Assembly (NCBI GenBank): GCA_021442505.1
Contig: JABUTC010000015.1
Span: 2,163 to 8,432, forward strand
Reading direction: 5' to 3'
Origin: Mogibacterium sp.
Lineage (GTDB): Bacteria > Bacillota > Clostridia > Peptostreptococcales > Anaerovoracaceae
Length of the DNA: 6,270 bases
In this document: piece by piece, positions 1 through 6,233 of the stretch
How positions within the stretch are numbered: the first letter of the stretch is position 1
Layout of the letters: every line of letters begins with the position of its first letter
Translations under genes and position numbers: made by a program
The notes under the pieces: model-generated
What the model was told of the DNA's origin: nothing
Database searches by the model: none
Seen by the model: the letters and a program-made list of their open reading frames with translations, nothing else

Positions 1-362
1 ATCTGAGGAATCTTGTAGTCTGCAGGAATAACATCAGCCATCGAAACGACTTTTCCCGGGATGAGTCCAAGACCGTCATGCTCTCCGTACTCATATCCTT
101 TTTCAAAAAGAAGCTGCATTCCGAGGCATATGCCCATAAGAGGCTTGCCCTTTGCCGCCTCACTTATTACAACCGCATCCATTCCTGTTTCGTGAAGCTT
201 CTTTGCCGCATCGCCGAAAGCCCCAACGCCGGGGAGGATGATTTTGTCCGCTGCCTCAATCTCTGCAACATCCGAAGTAACCTTTGCCTCGTATCCGATT
301 GCAGAAAGCGAACACTGCAGTGAGAAAAGATTACCTACGCCATAATCGATAATTGCTATCAT
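1..362 (-). CDS. hisH: Imidazole glycerol phosphate synthase, glutamine amidotransferase subunit HisH (partial, C-terminus outside the window)
   Basis: HisH hydrolyses glutamine and passes ammonia to HisF, which forms imidazole-glycerol phosphate and AICAR. My translation from the ATG at 362 begins MIAIIDYGVGNL and gives 120 residues of a class I (triad) glutamine amidotransferase of usual length about 200. The oxyanion-strand motif PGVGAFG is at residues 44-50. The nucleophile elbow GICLGMQLLF is at 77-86, with Cys79 as the predicted catalytic cysteine. The fragment stops at KIPQ (117-120), just where the family normally reads KIPQMGWN, so the His-Glu part of the triad lies beyond the left edge. 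The ATG directly abuts the hisB stop (TAGATG), and an AAGGAG site 8 nt upstream lies inside the last codons of hisB, so translation is probably coupled. Identification is firm; only completeness cannot be judged. Confidence 0.96.
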   Translation of the reverse strand, partial: MIAIIDYGVGNLFSLQCSLSAIGYEAKVTSDVAEIEAADKIILPGVGAFGDAAKKLHETGMDAVVISEAAKGKPLMGICLGMQLLFEKGYEYGEHDGLGLIPGKVVSMADVIPADYKIPQ

Positions 363-950
363 CTAGAGCACTCCTTTCGTCGAAGGAACTTCGTTTGCAA
401 AAGCCTCATCGATGGAAACCGCTTTTCTGAAGCTTCTTGCCGCCGACTTGAAAGCACCCTCGATAATGTGGTGTGAGTTTTCGCCCGCAAGCTGAACGAG
501 GTGCAGGCTGCACTCAGCCTTTCTTACAAAGCCAAGCCAGAACTCCTTCACAAGCTCGGTATCGAAATCTCCAACTTTCTCAGTCGGAATCTCCAATCTG
601 TATCCAAGACATGCTCTACCGGAAAGGTCGACAGCCGAGAGAATAAGCGTCTCATCCATTGGGAGCGCACAGTCTCCGTAGCGGATTATGCCCTTCTTGT
701 CGCCGAGTGCCTCTGCAAAAGCCTCGCCGAGAGCAATTCCAATGTCCTCAGTCGTGTGGTGGAAATCGACGTTAATATCTCCAACGCACTTAACATCAAG
801 GTCGAACTTTCCGTGCTTTGCGAAAAGTGTCAGCATGTGGTCGAGGAAACCTACTCCCGTGTCGATATTGCTCTTGCCGCTTCCGTCAAGATTGAGACTC
901 AGCTTAATATCTGTCTCTTTTGTTGTTCTGATTATTTCAGCAGTTCTCAT
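363..950 (-). CDS. hisB: Imidazoleglycerol-phosphate dehydratase (monofunctional HisB)
   Basis: HisB removes water from imidazole-glycerol phosphate to give imidazole-acetol phosphate, using a di-manganese centre in a large homo-oligomer in the cytoplasm. The 195-residue protein is the usual length of the monofunctional enzyme; it has no N-terminal histidinol-phosphate phosphatase domain as in enterobacterial HisB. Metal-binding motifs are complete: FLDHML (residues 35-40, His38), DFHHTTEDIG (62-71, His64, His65, Glu68), MDE at 98-100, His150, and NSHHIIEGAFK (158-168, His160, His161, Glu164). The C-terminus PSTKGVL is typical. The start ATG shares one base with the hisC stop (TAATG) and has GGAAGG 9 nt upstream. 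The codons for the last residues KGV also form the ribosome binding site of hisH. Since this HisB is monofunctional, the phosphatase step needs a separate enzyme not seen here. Confidence 0.98.
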   Translation of the reverse strand: MRTAEIIRTTKETDIKLSLNLDGSGKSNIDTGVGFLDHMLTLFAKHGKFDLDVKCVGDINVDFHHTTEDIGIALGEAFAEALGDKKGIIRYGDCALPMDETLILSAVDLSGRACLGYRLEIPTEKVGDFDTELVKEFWLGFVRKAECSLHLVQLAGENSHHIIEGAFKSAARSFRKAVSIDEAFANEVPSTKGVL

Positions 951-2020
951 TACTTAATTCCTTCCTCTGCAAATATCTCCTCTATCGTTTTGATAAGAGC
1001 CTCCATCTGCTCTCTTGTTCCAATCGTAATTCTGTTATATTCATCAAGCTCAGGCTTCGAGAAATGTCTGATCAGGATTCCCCTCTTCTTGAGCTCTGCC
1101 TGCAGCTTTGCTCCGCCGTAAGCAGGATGCATTGCAAAAATAAAGTTCGCCTTGCTGTCAGTGAGCACAAATCCCAGCCTCTTCATTTCGCTTACGGTGT
1201 ACTCTCTGTTCTCGATAATCTTCCGGCAGTTTTCCTTTGTGTACTCCTCGTCAGCGAGCACGCCTACGCCTGCCGCCATCGTCATGCGGTTTACGTTATA
1301 TGGATTTGTCGAATACTTAATGGTATTCATATCGTTTATAAGCTCTGCCTGAGCGATTCCGAATCCGAGTCTTGCACCCGCAAGCGATCTCGATTTCGAG
1401 AAAGTCTGTGTAACCATAAGGTTGCTGTATTCCCTGATAAGCGGCACGCAGCTTTCTGTTCCGAAATCCACATAAGCCTCGTCAACTACCACAATATTAT
1501 CAGGGTTGTTATCAAGTATCCTGCGGATGTCCTCAACAGGAAGCGCAATTCCTGTAGGAGCATTTGGATTGGCAATAAAAATTGTTCCGCCTGCATTAAA
1601 GTAGTCCTCAATATTAATTGAGAAATCTTCGTTAAGCTCAATTTCTTTGTAAGGAACATGATTCAGTTCTGCAAAAACAGGATAGAATCCATACGTGGTT
1701 TTCGGGAAAATCGCAGACGTCTTATCATCGCAGTATGCCATAAATGCGAAGTTCAGAATCTCATCCGATCCATTCGTGAACATAACCTCGTCTCTGCCGA
1801 CACCGTACACATCGCAGAATGCTTTTACCAGTTCTGTGCAGTCGGGGTCCGAATAAAGCTGCAGCTTTTTTGCCTCTTCGTAAGCCGCTTCGATAGCCTT
1901 AAACGATGGGCCGAATGGTGATTCGTTTGTATTCAGTTTGATATACTGCATATTCTTAGGCTGCTCGCCCGGTGTGTACGGAACGAGGTTGCCGTACTTA
2001 CTGCTCATAAATTTACTCAT
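950..2020 (-). CDS. hisC: Histidinol-phosphate aminotransferase HisC
   Basis: HisC is a pyridoxal-phosphate enzyme that transfers the amino group of glutamate to imidazole-acetol phosphate, giving L-histidinol phosphate. The 356-residue protein is a fold-type I (class I/II) aminotransferase of normal length. Visible signatures are LNTNESPFGPS near the N-terminus (29-39), TNGSDEIL (82-89) for cofactor phosphate binding, NPNAPTG (151-157), DEAY (180-183), and the lysine motif TFSKSRSLAGARLG (206-219), where Lys209 is the predicted Schiff-base lysine and Arg217 a cofactor-phosphate ligand. NRITIGTREQM (329-339) holds the arginines expected to bind the substrate. I chose the ATG at 2020 because it overlaps the hisD copy A stop (TAATG) and lies 5-7 nt from a GGAGGAG site; Met5 is a poorer alternative. 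A related aminotransferase of aromatic or cobalamin metabolism would look similar, but the his neighbours settle the role. Confidence 0.97.
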   Translation of the reverse strand: MSKFMSSKYGNLVPYTPGEQPKNMQYIKLNTNESPFGPSFKAIEAAYEEAKKLQLYSDPDCTELVKAFCDVYGVGRDEVMFTNGSDEILNFAFMAYCDDKTSAIFPKTTYGFYPVFAELNHVPYKEIELNEDFSINIEDYFNAGGTIFIANPNAPTGIALPVEDIRRILDNNPDNIVVVDEAYVDFGTESCVPLIREYSNLMVTQTFSKSRSLAGARLGFGIAQAELINDMNTIKYSTNPYNVNRMTMAAGVGVLADEEYTKENCRKIIENREYTVSEMKRLGFVLTDSKANFIFAMHPAYGGAKLQAELKKRGILIRHFSKPELDEYNRITIGTREQMEALIKTIEEIFAEEGIK

Positions 2021-3294
2021 TAGTTCTCCTCCATTCGGATAAGTGCACTTCTTGCGTGCCCCGTAAGTCCCTCTTTTCCGGCGAAGTATGCGATATCCTC
2101 TGCAACCTCAGCCAGAGCCTCCTTGGTATAGTATGTAAACTGCGTTTTCTTTATGAAATCATCGACTGACAGCGGGTTGGAGAATTTTGCCGCTCCGCTT
2201 GTCGGAAGCGTGTGGTTTGGTCCTGCGAAATAGTCGCCGAGCGCCTCCGGACAGTTTCTCCCGAGAAAAACAGATCCTGCATGGCGAATGCTGTCCAGGT
2301 AGTCGAACGGATTGTCCACACATAACTCGAGATGCTCTGGAGCGATTTCATTCGAGATTTCTATTACCGCCTCGAGACTGTCCGCAACGATAATCTTGCC
2401 GTTATTGTCTATCGACGCCCTCGCAATTTCCTCTCTTTCAAGAAGAGGGAGCTGTCTTTCAAGCTCTGCCTGTACTGCAACCGCAAGCTTCATCGAATCT
2501 GTTACCAGAACCGCACTTGCCATCTTGTCGTGCTCAGCCTGGGAGAGCATATCTGCCGCAACATAGGCCGGATTCGAGTTTCCGTCCGATGCTACAAGAA
2601 TCTCGCTTGGTCCTGCAATCATATCTATTGAAACAGCTCCGAATACCTGCTTCTTGGCCTCTGCTACAAACGCATTTCCCGGTCCGACAATCTTATCAAC
2701 CTTTGGAATGCTCTCGGTTCCGTAAGCAAGTGCAGCAATAGCCTGTGCTCCACCGGTCTTGAAAATTCTTGTAACTCCGGCAATCGATGCTGCCGCAAGT
2801 ATTACAGGATTAATCTTTCCGTCAGGTCCCGGAGGAGTAACAATCACAACATCCCTGCATCCTGCGATTACCGCCGGGATTGAATCCATGAGAACAGTCG
2901 ACGGATAAGCCGCTGTTCCTCCCGGAACATAAAGTCCGGCTCTGTCTACAGGAGTGATTTTCTGTCCGAGAACGATGCCATCCTTTTCAATCCTGAATCC
3001 CTCTCGGAGCTGCTTCTCGTGGAAAGCTCTGATATTGGCAGCTGCCTTCTTTAGTACCTCTATAAATTCAGGCTCAACTGCAGCCAGCGCCTCATCGATT
3101 TCCTCACGGCTTACTTCTATCTCTTCAAGCTCAGCACCGTCGAACTTCTTTGCATATTCTCTGATTGCCTGATCTCCGTTTGCACGAACATTGCTGATAA
3201 TTTCAGAAACTATCGCCGCAACATCGACAAGCTGTTCTGCCCTTGCAAAAATCTCGCTGTTTGTCACCTCGCCATACTTCATTATCTTTATCAT
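2020..3294 (-). CDS. hisD: Histidinol dehydrogenase HisD, copy A (in the canonical G-D-C position)
   Basis: HisD catalyses the last two oxidations of the pathway, L-histidinol to L-histidine with two NAD+, as a zinc-dependent homodimer. The 424-residue protein is full length for the family. By comparison with E. coli HisD, the zinc ligands are Gln252 and His255 in SQAEH, Asp354 in ALGDYFAG and His413 in GHARS. The catalytic pair Glu320-His321 is in APEHLEL, and His361 lies in NHTLPTSG. The family blocks PGGTAAYPSTVLM (about 124-136), GGAQAIAALAYGTE (181-194) and KIVGPGNAFVAEAKKQVFG (201-219) are intact. The start at 3294 is 3 nt after the hisG stop, with GGAG 6 nt upstream. The stop overlaps the hisC start. 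It lies between hisG and hisC, the usual place in this operon type, so this is probably the ancestral copy. A second hisD lies upstream at 4943-6217, about 57% identical. Confidence 0.97.
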   Translation of the reverse strand: MIKIMKYGEVTNSEIFARAEQLVDVAAIVSEIISNVRANGDQAIREYAKKFDGAELEEIEVSREEIDEALAAVEPEFIEVLKKAAANIRAFHEKQLREGFRIEKDGIVLGQKITPVDRAGLYVPGGTAAYPSTVLMDSIPAVIAGCRDVVIVTPPGPDGKINPVILAAASIAGVTRIFKTGGAQAIAALAYGTESIPKVDKIVGPGNAFVAEAKKQVFGAVSIDMIAGPSEILVASDGNSNPAYVAADMLSQAEHDKMASAVLVTDSMKLAVAVQAELERQLPLLEREEIARASIDNNGKIIVADSLEAVIEISNEIAPEHLELCVDNPFDYLDSIRHAGSVFLGRNCPEALGDYFAGPNHTLPTSGAAKFSNPLSVDDFIKKTQFTYYTKEALAEVAEDIAYFAGKEGLTGHARSALIRMEEN

Positions 3295-3297
3295 CTT

Positions 3298-3933
3298 CTA
3301 CTCCGTCTCCTTAAGCTCTGCAATCTTCACCAGCAATTTCTCAATGGCTTCATTCTTGAACTTGAAGCCCGACTTGTTTGCAATAAGTCTTGCGCTTATA
3401 GGATAAATCTCCCTCTTAATCTCAAGTTTGTTCTCTTTGAGCGTCGTTCCTGTCTCGACAATATCCACGATTACATCGGAAAGCCCGAGAATCGGAGCAA
3501 GCTCGATAGAACCGTTAAGCTTGATTATATCAATATCTCTGCCTCTGGACGAGTAATAGTCTATGGCTGTCTTTACAAATTTGGTCGCAACCCGGAGTGT
3601 TCTGTCCGGATCGTCCTCGTAATCGAGAGGCCCTGCAACGCACATTCTGCACTTGCCGACTTCCAGATCGGCAAGCTCGTACACATCAGGCTCATACTCA
3701 ACCAGAATATCCTTGCCCGCAACTCCGATATCTGCCGCACCTCTTTCGACATAAATTGCAACATCCGAAGGTTTTCCCCAGAAATATCTGATTCCGGCTT
3801 CCTCGTTCTCGAAGATGAGCTTGCGGTTCTTCTCCTTTATGGACGGACACTCGAAGCCGGCCCGTTCGAACATGTCGTAAACCTTGTCTCCCAGTCTCCC
3901 CTTAGGAAGTGCGATGTTAAGCATATCAGCCAC
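3298..3933 (-). CDS. hisG: ATP phosphoribosyltransferase catalytic subunit HisG (short, HisZ-dependent form)
   Basis: HisG joins ATP and PRPP to make N1-(5-phosphoribosyl)-ATP, the first committed step and the point of histidine feedback control. The protein is about 208-211 residues, so it is the short form that lacks the C-terminal regulatory domain and needs HisZ, encoded just upstream. Counting from the ATG at 3924, it shows IALPKGRLG (4-12), the stretch KPSDVAIYVERGAADIG (51-67) and the PRPP-binding motif DIVETGTTLKEN (154-165). I chose the GTG at 3933 (MADMLNIALPKGR) because a perfect AGGAGG lies 9 nt upstream of it; this overlaps hisZ by 8 nt. The ATG at 3924 (MLNIALPKGR) is 1 nt after the hisZ stop but 18 nt from AGGAGG, with only GGAG at 13 nt. 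Either start keeps the whole domain. A longer reading from 3996 is only the hisZ tail in another frame. Confidence 0.96.
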   Translation of the reverse strand: MADMLNIALPKGRLGDKVYDMFERAGFECPSIKEKNRKLIFENEEAGIRYFWGKPSDVAIYVERGAADIGVAGKDILVEYEPDVYELADLEVGKCRMCVAGPLDYEDDPDRTLRVATKFVKTAIDYYSSRGRDIDIIKLNGSIELAPILGLSDVIVDIVETGTTLKENKLEIKREIYPISARLIANKSGFKFKNEAIEKLLVKIAELKETE

Positions 3934-4915
3934 GAATCTCCACCTCCTCTTCCTCGTACATGGACAGGCTGCCCAGGGCATCCATGTATACTGCAAAACC
4001 TATAGCCCTCGATTTTCTCTTCATGTTTGTCATCAGCTTGTCGTACTGACCGCCCGACAGAACGCTGTCAGGCACGCCGCAGACGAAGCCCTTGAATATA
4101 ATTCCGTTATAGTACTTCAGGTCGCCGACTACGGAGAAATCGATATTCAGGATATCCTCCAGATCGCTTCCCTCAAAAGCCTTAACAACCGTTTTCATAA
4201 GGTTAAAGCTTTCGGCGAAGCCATCCTTCTCCTCGTCGGTGAAGGTGCTGTCCCTGCCGATAAAGGCATCCTCCAGCTTCGGAATGACGTCTGCAGGACG
4301 GCCGTAGGTGCTGATGAGCAGCTTAAGCAGCTCCGCCTTGGCAGGGCCGATGTCCGCACGGCGGCATACCTGCTCCATTCCGTGAGCGTTCTTCTCGCTT
4401 ATGCATTTGGTGATTCTTTCGCCCGTTTCAGGAGACACTCTGCAGCTGGCGATAAGCCGCGACAGAATATCCAGATTGGAAACGTCCAGCATGGCCCTGT
4501 CTCCGAGAAGGGTAAGGGATTCAGCCGCAAGCAGAAGCACCTCGCTTATGCAGGGATCGTCGATTGCACCTAGGCATTCCAGGCCAACCTGCATGATTTC
4601 CTTGAAATAGTGAGTCTTCGGTGAGACTCTGTATACGTTTTCGTTGTAATATATCTTCCGTATGTCGTTTCCGATATTTCTGTTGTTCTTCACGATGGAC
4701 AGTGTAACGTCAGGCTTGAGGGCCATAAGCATACCGTCCGTATCGGTAAAGGTTATTATTGATGCCGAATCCATGAAGTCACGGTTTGCGGCATACAGAT
4801 CGAATTCTTCGAATTTACTCATTCTGAACATGGAAAAACCATGGCTGCTGTACAGTGCCCGTAAAGCAAACATGGCCTTTTCCCTGTTCGTAAAAACATT
4901 TCCGCTGATTATCAT
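3926..4915 (-). CDS. hisZ: ATP phosphoribosyltransferase regulatory subunit HisZ
   Basis: HisZ is a paralogue of the histidyl-tRNA synthetase catalytic domain that assembles with short HisG and confers histidine feedback inhibition. The synthetase-like fold shows in MSKFEEFDLY (32-41), ITFTDTDGMLMALKPDVTLS (54-73), the motif-2-like run from KIYYNENVYR to MQVGLECLG (87-116), LKYYNGIIF (256-264), LSGGQYDKL (276-284) and SRAIGFAVYMDAL (292-304). It is not a functional synthetase. There is no anticodon-binding domain, the arginine expected before LDYY of HisRS is glycine here (VVGDLKYY), and motif 3 ends DAL where HisRS has an arginine. At 329 residues it is shorter than many HisZ proteins (about 380-400) and ends in an acidic tail, EEEEVEIRG, whose codons also carry the hisG ribosome binding site. 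It follows hisD copy B after 27 nt and has only a weak ribosome binding site. Confidence 0.94.
   Translation of the reverse strand: MIISGNVFTNREKAMFALRALYSSHGFSMFRMSKFEEFDLYAANRDFMDSASIITFTDTDGMLMALKPDVTLSIVKNNRNIGNDIRKIYYNENVYRVSPKTHYFKEIMQVGLECLGAIDDPCISEVLLLAAESLTLLGDRAMLDVSNLDILSRLIASCRVSPETGERITKCISEKNAHGMEQVCRRADIGPAKAELLKLLISTYGRPADVIPKLEDAFIGRDSTFTDEEKDGFAESFNLMKTVVKAFEGSDLEDILNIDFSVVGDLKYYNGIIFKGFVCGVPDSVLSGGQYDKLMTNMKRKSRAIGFAVYMDALGSLSMYEEEEVEIRG
3943..3948 (-). promoter_or_regulatory. Ribosome binding site that sets the hisG start
   Basis: The minus strand reads AGGAGG here, the strongest Shine-Dalgarno match in the window. It lies 9 nt before GTG (3933) and 18 nt before ATG (3924), so it favours the GTG start for hisG. 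It is embedded in the glutamate-rich final codons of hisZ, which implies that hisG is translated in a coupled way with hisZ. Confidence 0.75.
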
Positions 4916-4942
4916 TGCTTTCTTTCTCTGTGTGGTTATTTA
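4916..4942 (-). other. 27-nt hisD copy B / hisZ intergenic gap with weak ribosome binding site
   Basis: This is the only gap longer than 3 nt between genes in the window. On the minus strand it begins with a second in-frame stop directly after the hisD stop (TAATAA) and ends in a purine run, AGAGAAAGAAAGCA, before the hisZ ATG. No GGAGG-like core is present, unlike before every other gene here. I see no hairpin, T-run or convincing -35/-10 pair in or just upstream of it. Confidence 0.6.
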
Positions 4943-6217
4943 TTATTTTTCAAATCTGCTGAGAATTGATTTTGCGTGTCCTTCCAGACCCTCTTCTCTT
5001 GCCAGAAGAGCAACCTTGTCCTTGGCGTAGTTTAAGGCGTCCTCGGTGTAGTATGTGAACGACATGGTCTTGGTGAAGTCGTCTACTGTGAGAGGGCTTG
5101 CGAAGCGGGCAGTTCCCGATGTCGGCAGCGTATGGTTGGTACCTGCGAAGTAGTCGCCCAGAGCCTCAGGACAGTTTTTGCCTACGAATACGGAACCGGC
5201 ATTTACGATTCTGTCTGCGTATTCCTCCGCGTTGTCGAGATACAGCTCCAGATGTTCAGGCGCCAGCTCGTTGGCCAGTTCGATTGCCTCGTCCATGTTT
5301 TCGGCCAGTATAATCTTGCCGTTTACCTCAATCGACTCTCTGGCAATTTCTTCACGAGGAAGCTTGGAAAGCTGCATTTCGATCTGCTCTGCAACTCTCT
5401 CTGCCAGGAAGATGTCCGGAGTGATGAGAACTGCCGTTGCCATCTTGTCGTGCTCTGCCTGTGAAAGCATGTCGGCTGCGATAACTGCAGCGTCTCCGCC
5501 CTTGTCGGCCAGAACGAGAACCTCACTCGGTCCTGCGATCATATCGATGCCCACCTGACCGAATACCTGCTTCTTGGCCTCTGCAACGTATGCGTTACCC
5601 GGGCCTACGATTTTGTCTACTCTAGGAATCGTTTCCGTTCCGTATGCCAGAGCCGCTACGGCCTGAGCGCCGCCCACTCTGAAAACTCTGTCAACGCCGG
5701 CGATCTTGGCTGCTGCCAGGATTACAGGTGAGATTTCCCCGTTAGCCGTCGGAGGCGATACCATGATTATTTCGCCTACGTTGGCGATCTTGGCAGGGAT
5801 GGCGTTCATGAGAACTGTCGACGGATAAGCGGCAGTACCGCCCGGAATGTATATACCCACCTTTGCCAGAGGAAGAACCTTCTGCTCCAGAACGGCGCCG
5901 TCGCCGCATTCGACAGTATAGCCTTCCTTAACCTGCTTCTGATGGTATGCGGTGATTCTGTCGGCAGCTTCCTTCAGAGTATCCATTACTTCCTCGGGAA
6001 CGTCCTTGATTGCCTTGTCTATTTCCTTCTTCGTCATCTCGAGCTTCTTCGGTGCAGCGCCGTCAAACATCTTGCAGAAGTTCAGCAGTGACGGATCTCC
6101 GCCCATCTTAACGCTGAAAATCACGTTGGAAACCACTTCGCTGACATCTCTGCCCGATCTGTCTCTGATAAGAATGTCGTCCTTTTCGTAATAACCCTTT
6201 TTCAAAATCTTAATCAT
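4943..6217 (-). CDS. hisD: Histidinol dehydrogenase HisD, copy B (extra copy at the upstream end of the operon)
   Basis: This is a second complete histidinol dehydrogenase, 424 residues, oxidising L-histidinol to L-histidine with NAD+ and zinc. All family residues I can place are kept: Gln253 and His256 in SQAEH, Glu321-His322 in APEHLEL, Asp355 in ALGDYFAG, His362 in NHTLPTSG and His414 in GHAKS. Against copy A at 2020-3294, a hand alignment gives about 243 identities in 423 positions (57%) with one internal single-residue gap near residue 105. Identity is about 39% in the first 100 residues and about 70% in the NAD-binding core (roughly 121-270). The start at 6217 has AAGGAG 10 nt upstream; the protein ends RFEK followed by two tandem stops. 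It precedes hisZ, which is not the common place for hisD in Z-G-D-C-B-H operons. GC content (53.5% over 4981-6180) is slightly above copy A (49.8% over 2041-3240). Nothing suggests decay; it is probably active. Confidence 0.96.
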   Translation of the reverse strand: MIKILKKGYYEKDDILIRDRSGRDVSEVVSNVIFSVKMGGDPSLLNFCKMFDGAAPKKLEMTKKEIDKAIKDVPEEVMDTLKEAADRITAYHQKQVKEGYTVECGDGAVLEQKVLPLAKVGIYIPGGTAAYPSTVLMNAIPAKIANVGEIIMVSPPTANGEISPVILAAAKIAGVDRVFRVGGAQAVAALAYGTETIPRVDKIVGPGNAYVAEAKKQVFGQVGIDMIAGPSEVLVLADKGGDAAVIAADMLSQAEHDKMATAVLITPDIFLAERVAEQIEMQLSKLPREEIARESIEVNGKIILAENMDEAIELANELAPEHLELYLDNAEEYADRIVNAGSVFVGKNCPEALGDYFAGTNHTLPTSGTARFASPLTVDDFTKTMSFTYYTEDALNYAKDKVALLAREEGLEGHAKSILSRFEK

Positions 6218-6227
6218 TTTTGTACCT

Positions 6228-6233
6228 CTCCTT
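6228..6233 (-). promoter_or_regulatory. Ribosome binding site of hisD copy B
   Basis: The minus strand reads AAGGAG, followed by AGG, 7-10 nt before the ATG at 6217. This is a normal, strong site and supports the chosen start and independent translation of this copy. Confidence 0.7.

Noticed and set aside
501..1121. A 206-codon open frame on the plus strand
   Set aside because: It is antisense to hisB and hisC, with composition like a back-translation shadow and no motif.
3925..3996. A longer hisG beginning at 3996 with 24 extra residues
   Set aside because: The extra residues are only the hisZ 3' end read in another frame (MQYTWMPWAACPC...). The family begins at the IALPKGR strand, and a strong ribosome site supports 3933.
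3884..4573. A 229-codon open frame on the plus strand
   Set aside because: It lies wholly opposite hisZ and the start of hisG, shows no recognisable domain, and the minus-strand genes have full family motifs in the same DNA.
3926..4915. A histidyl-tRNA synthetase gene (hisS)
   Set aside because: It lacks the anticodon-binding domain and key arginines of motif 3 and of the histidine-binding loop, and it adjoins a short hisG, all typical of HisZ.
4943..5010. A promoter for hisZ inside the end of hisD copy B
   Set aside because: TTGAAA and AT-rich hexamers occur on the minus strand, but no pair with a 16-18 nt spacer matches both consensus boxes.
4943..6217. Copy B as a HisD-like enzyme with another substrate
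   Set aside because: All catalytic and zinc residues and the family motifs are kept and its neighbours are his genes, so histidinol dehydrogenase is the simplest reading. Only an assay could show otherwise.
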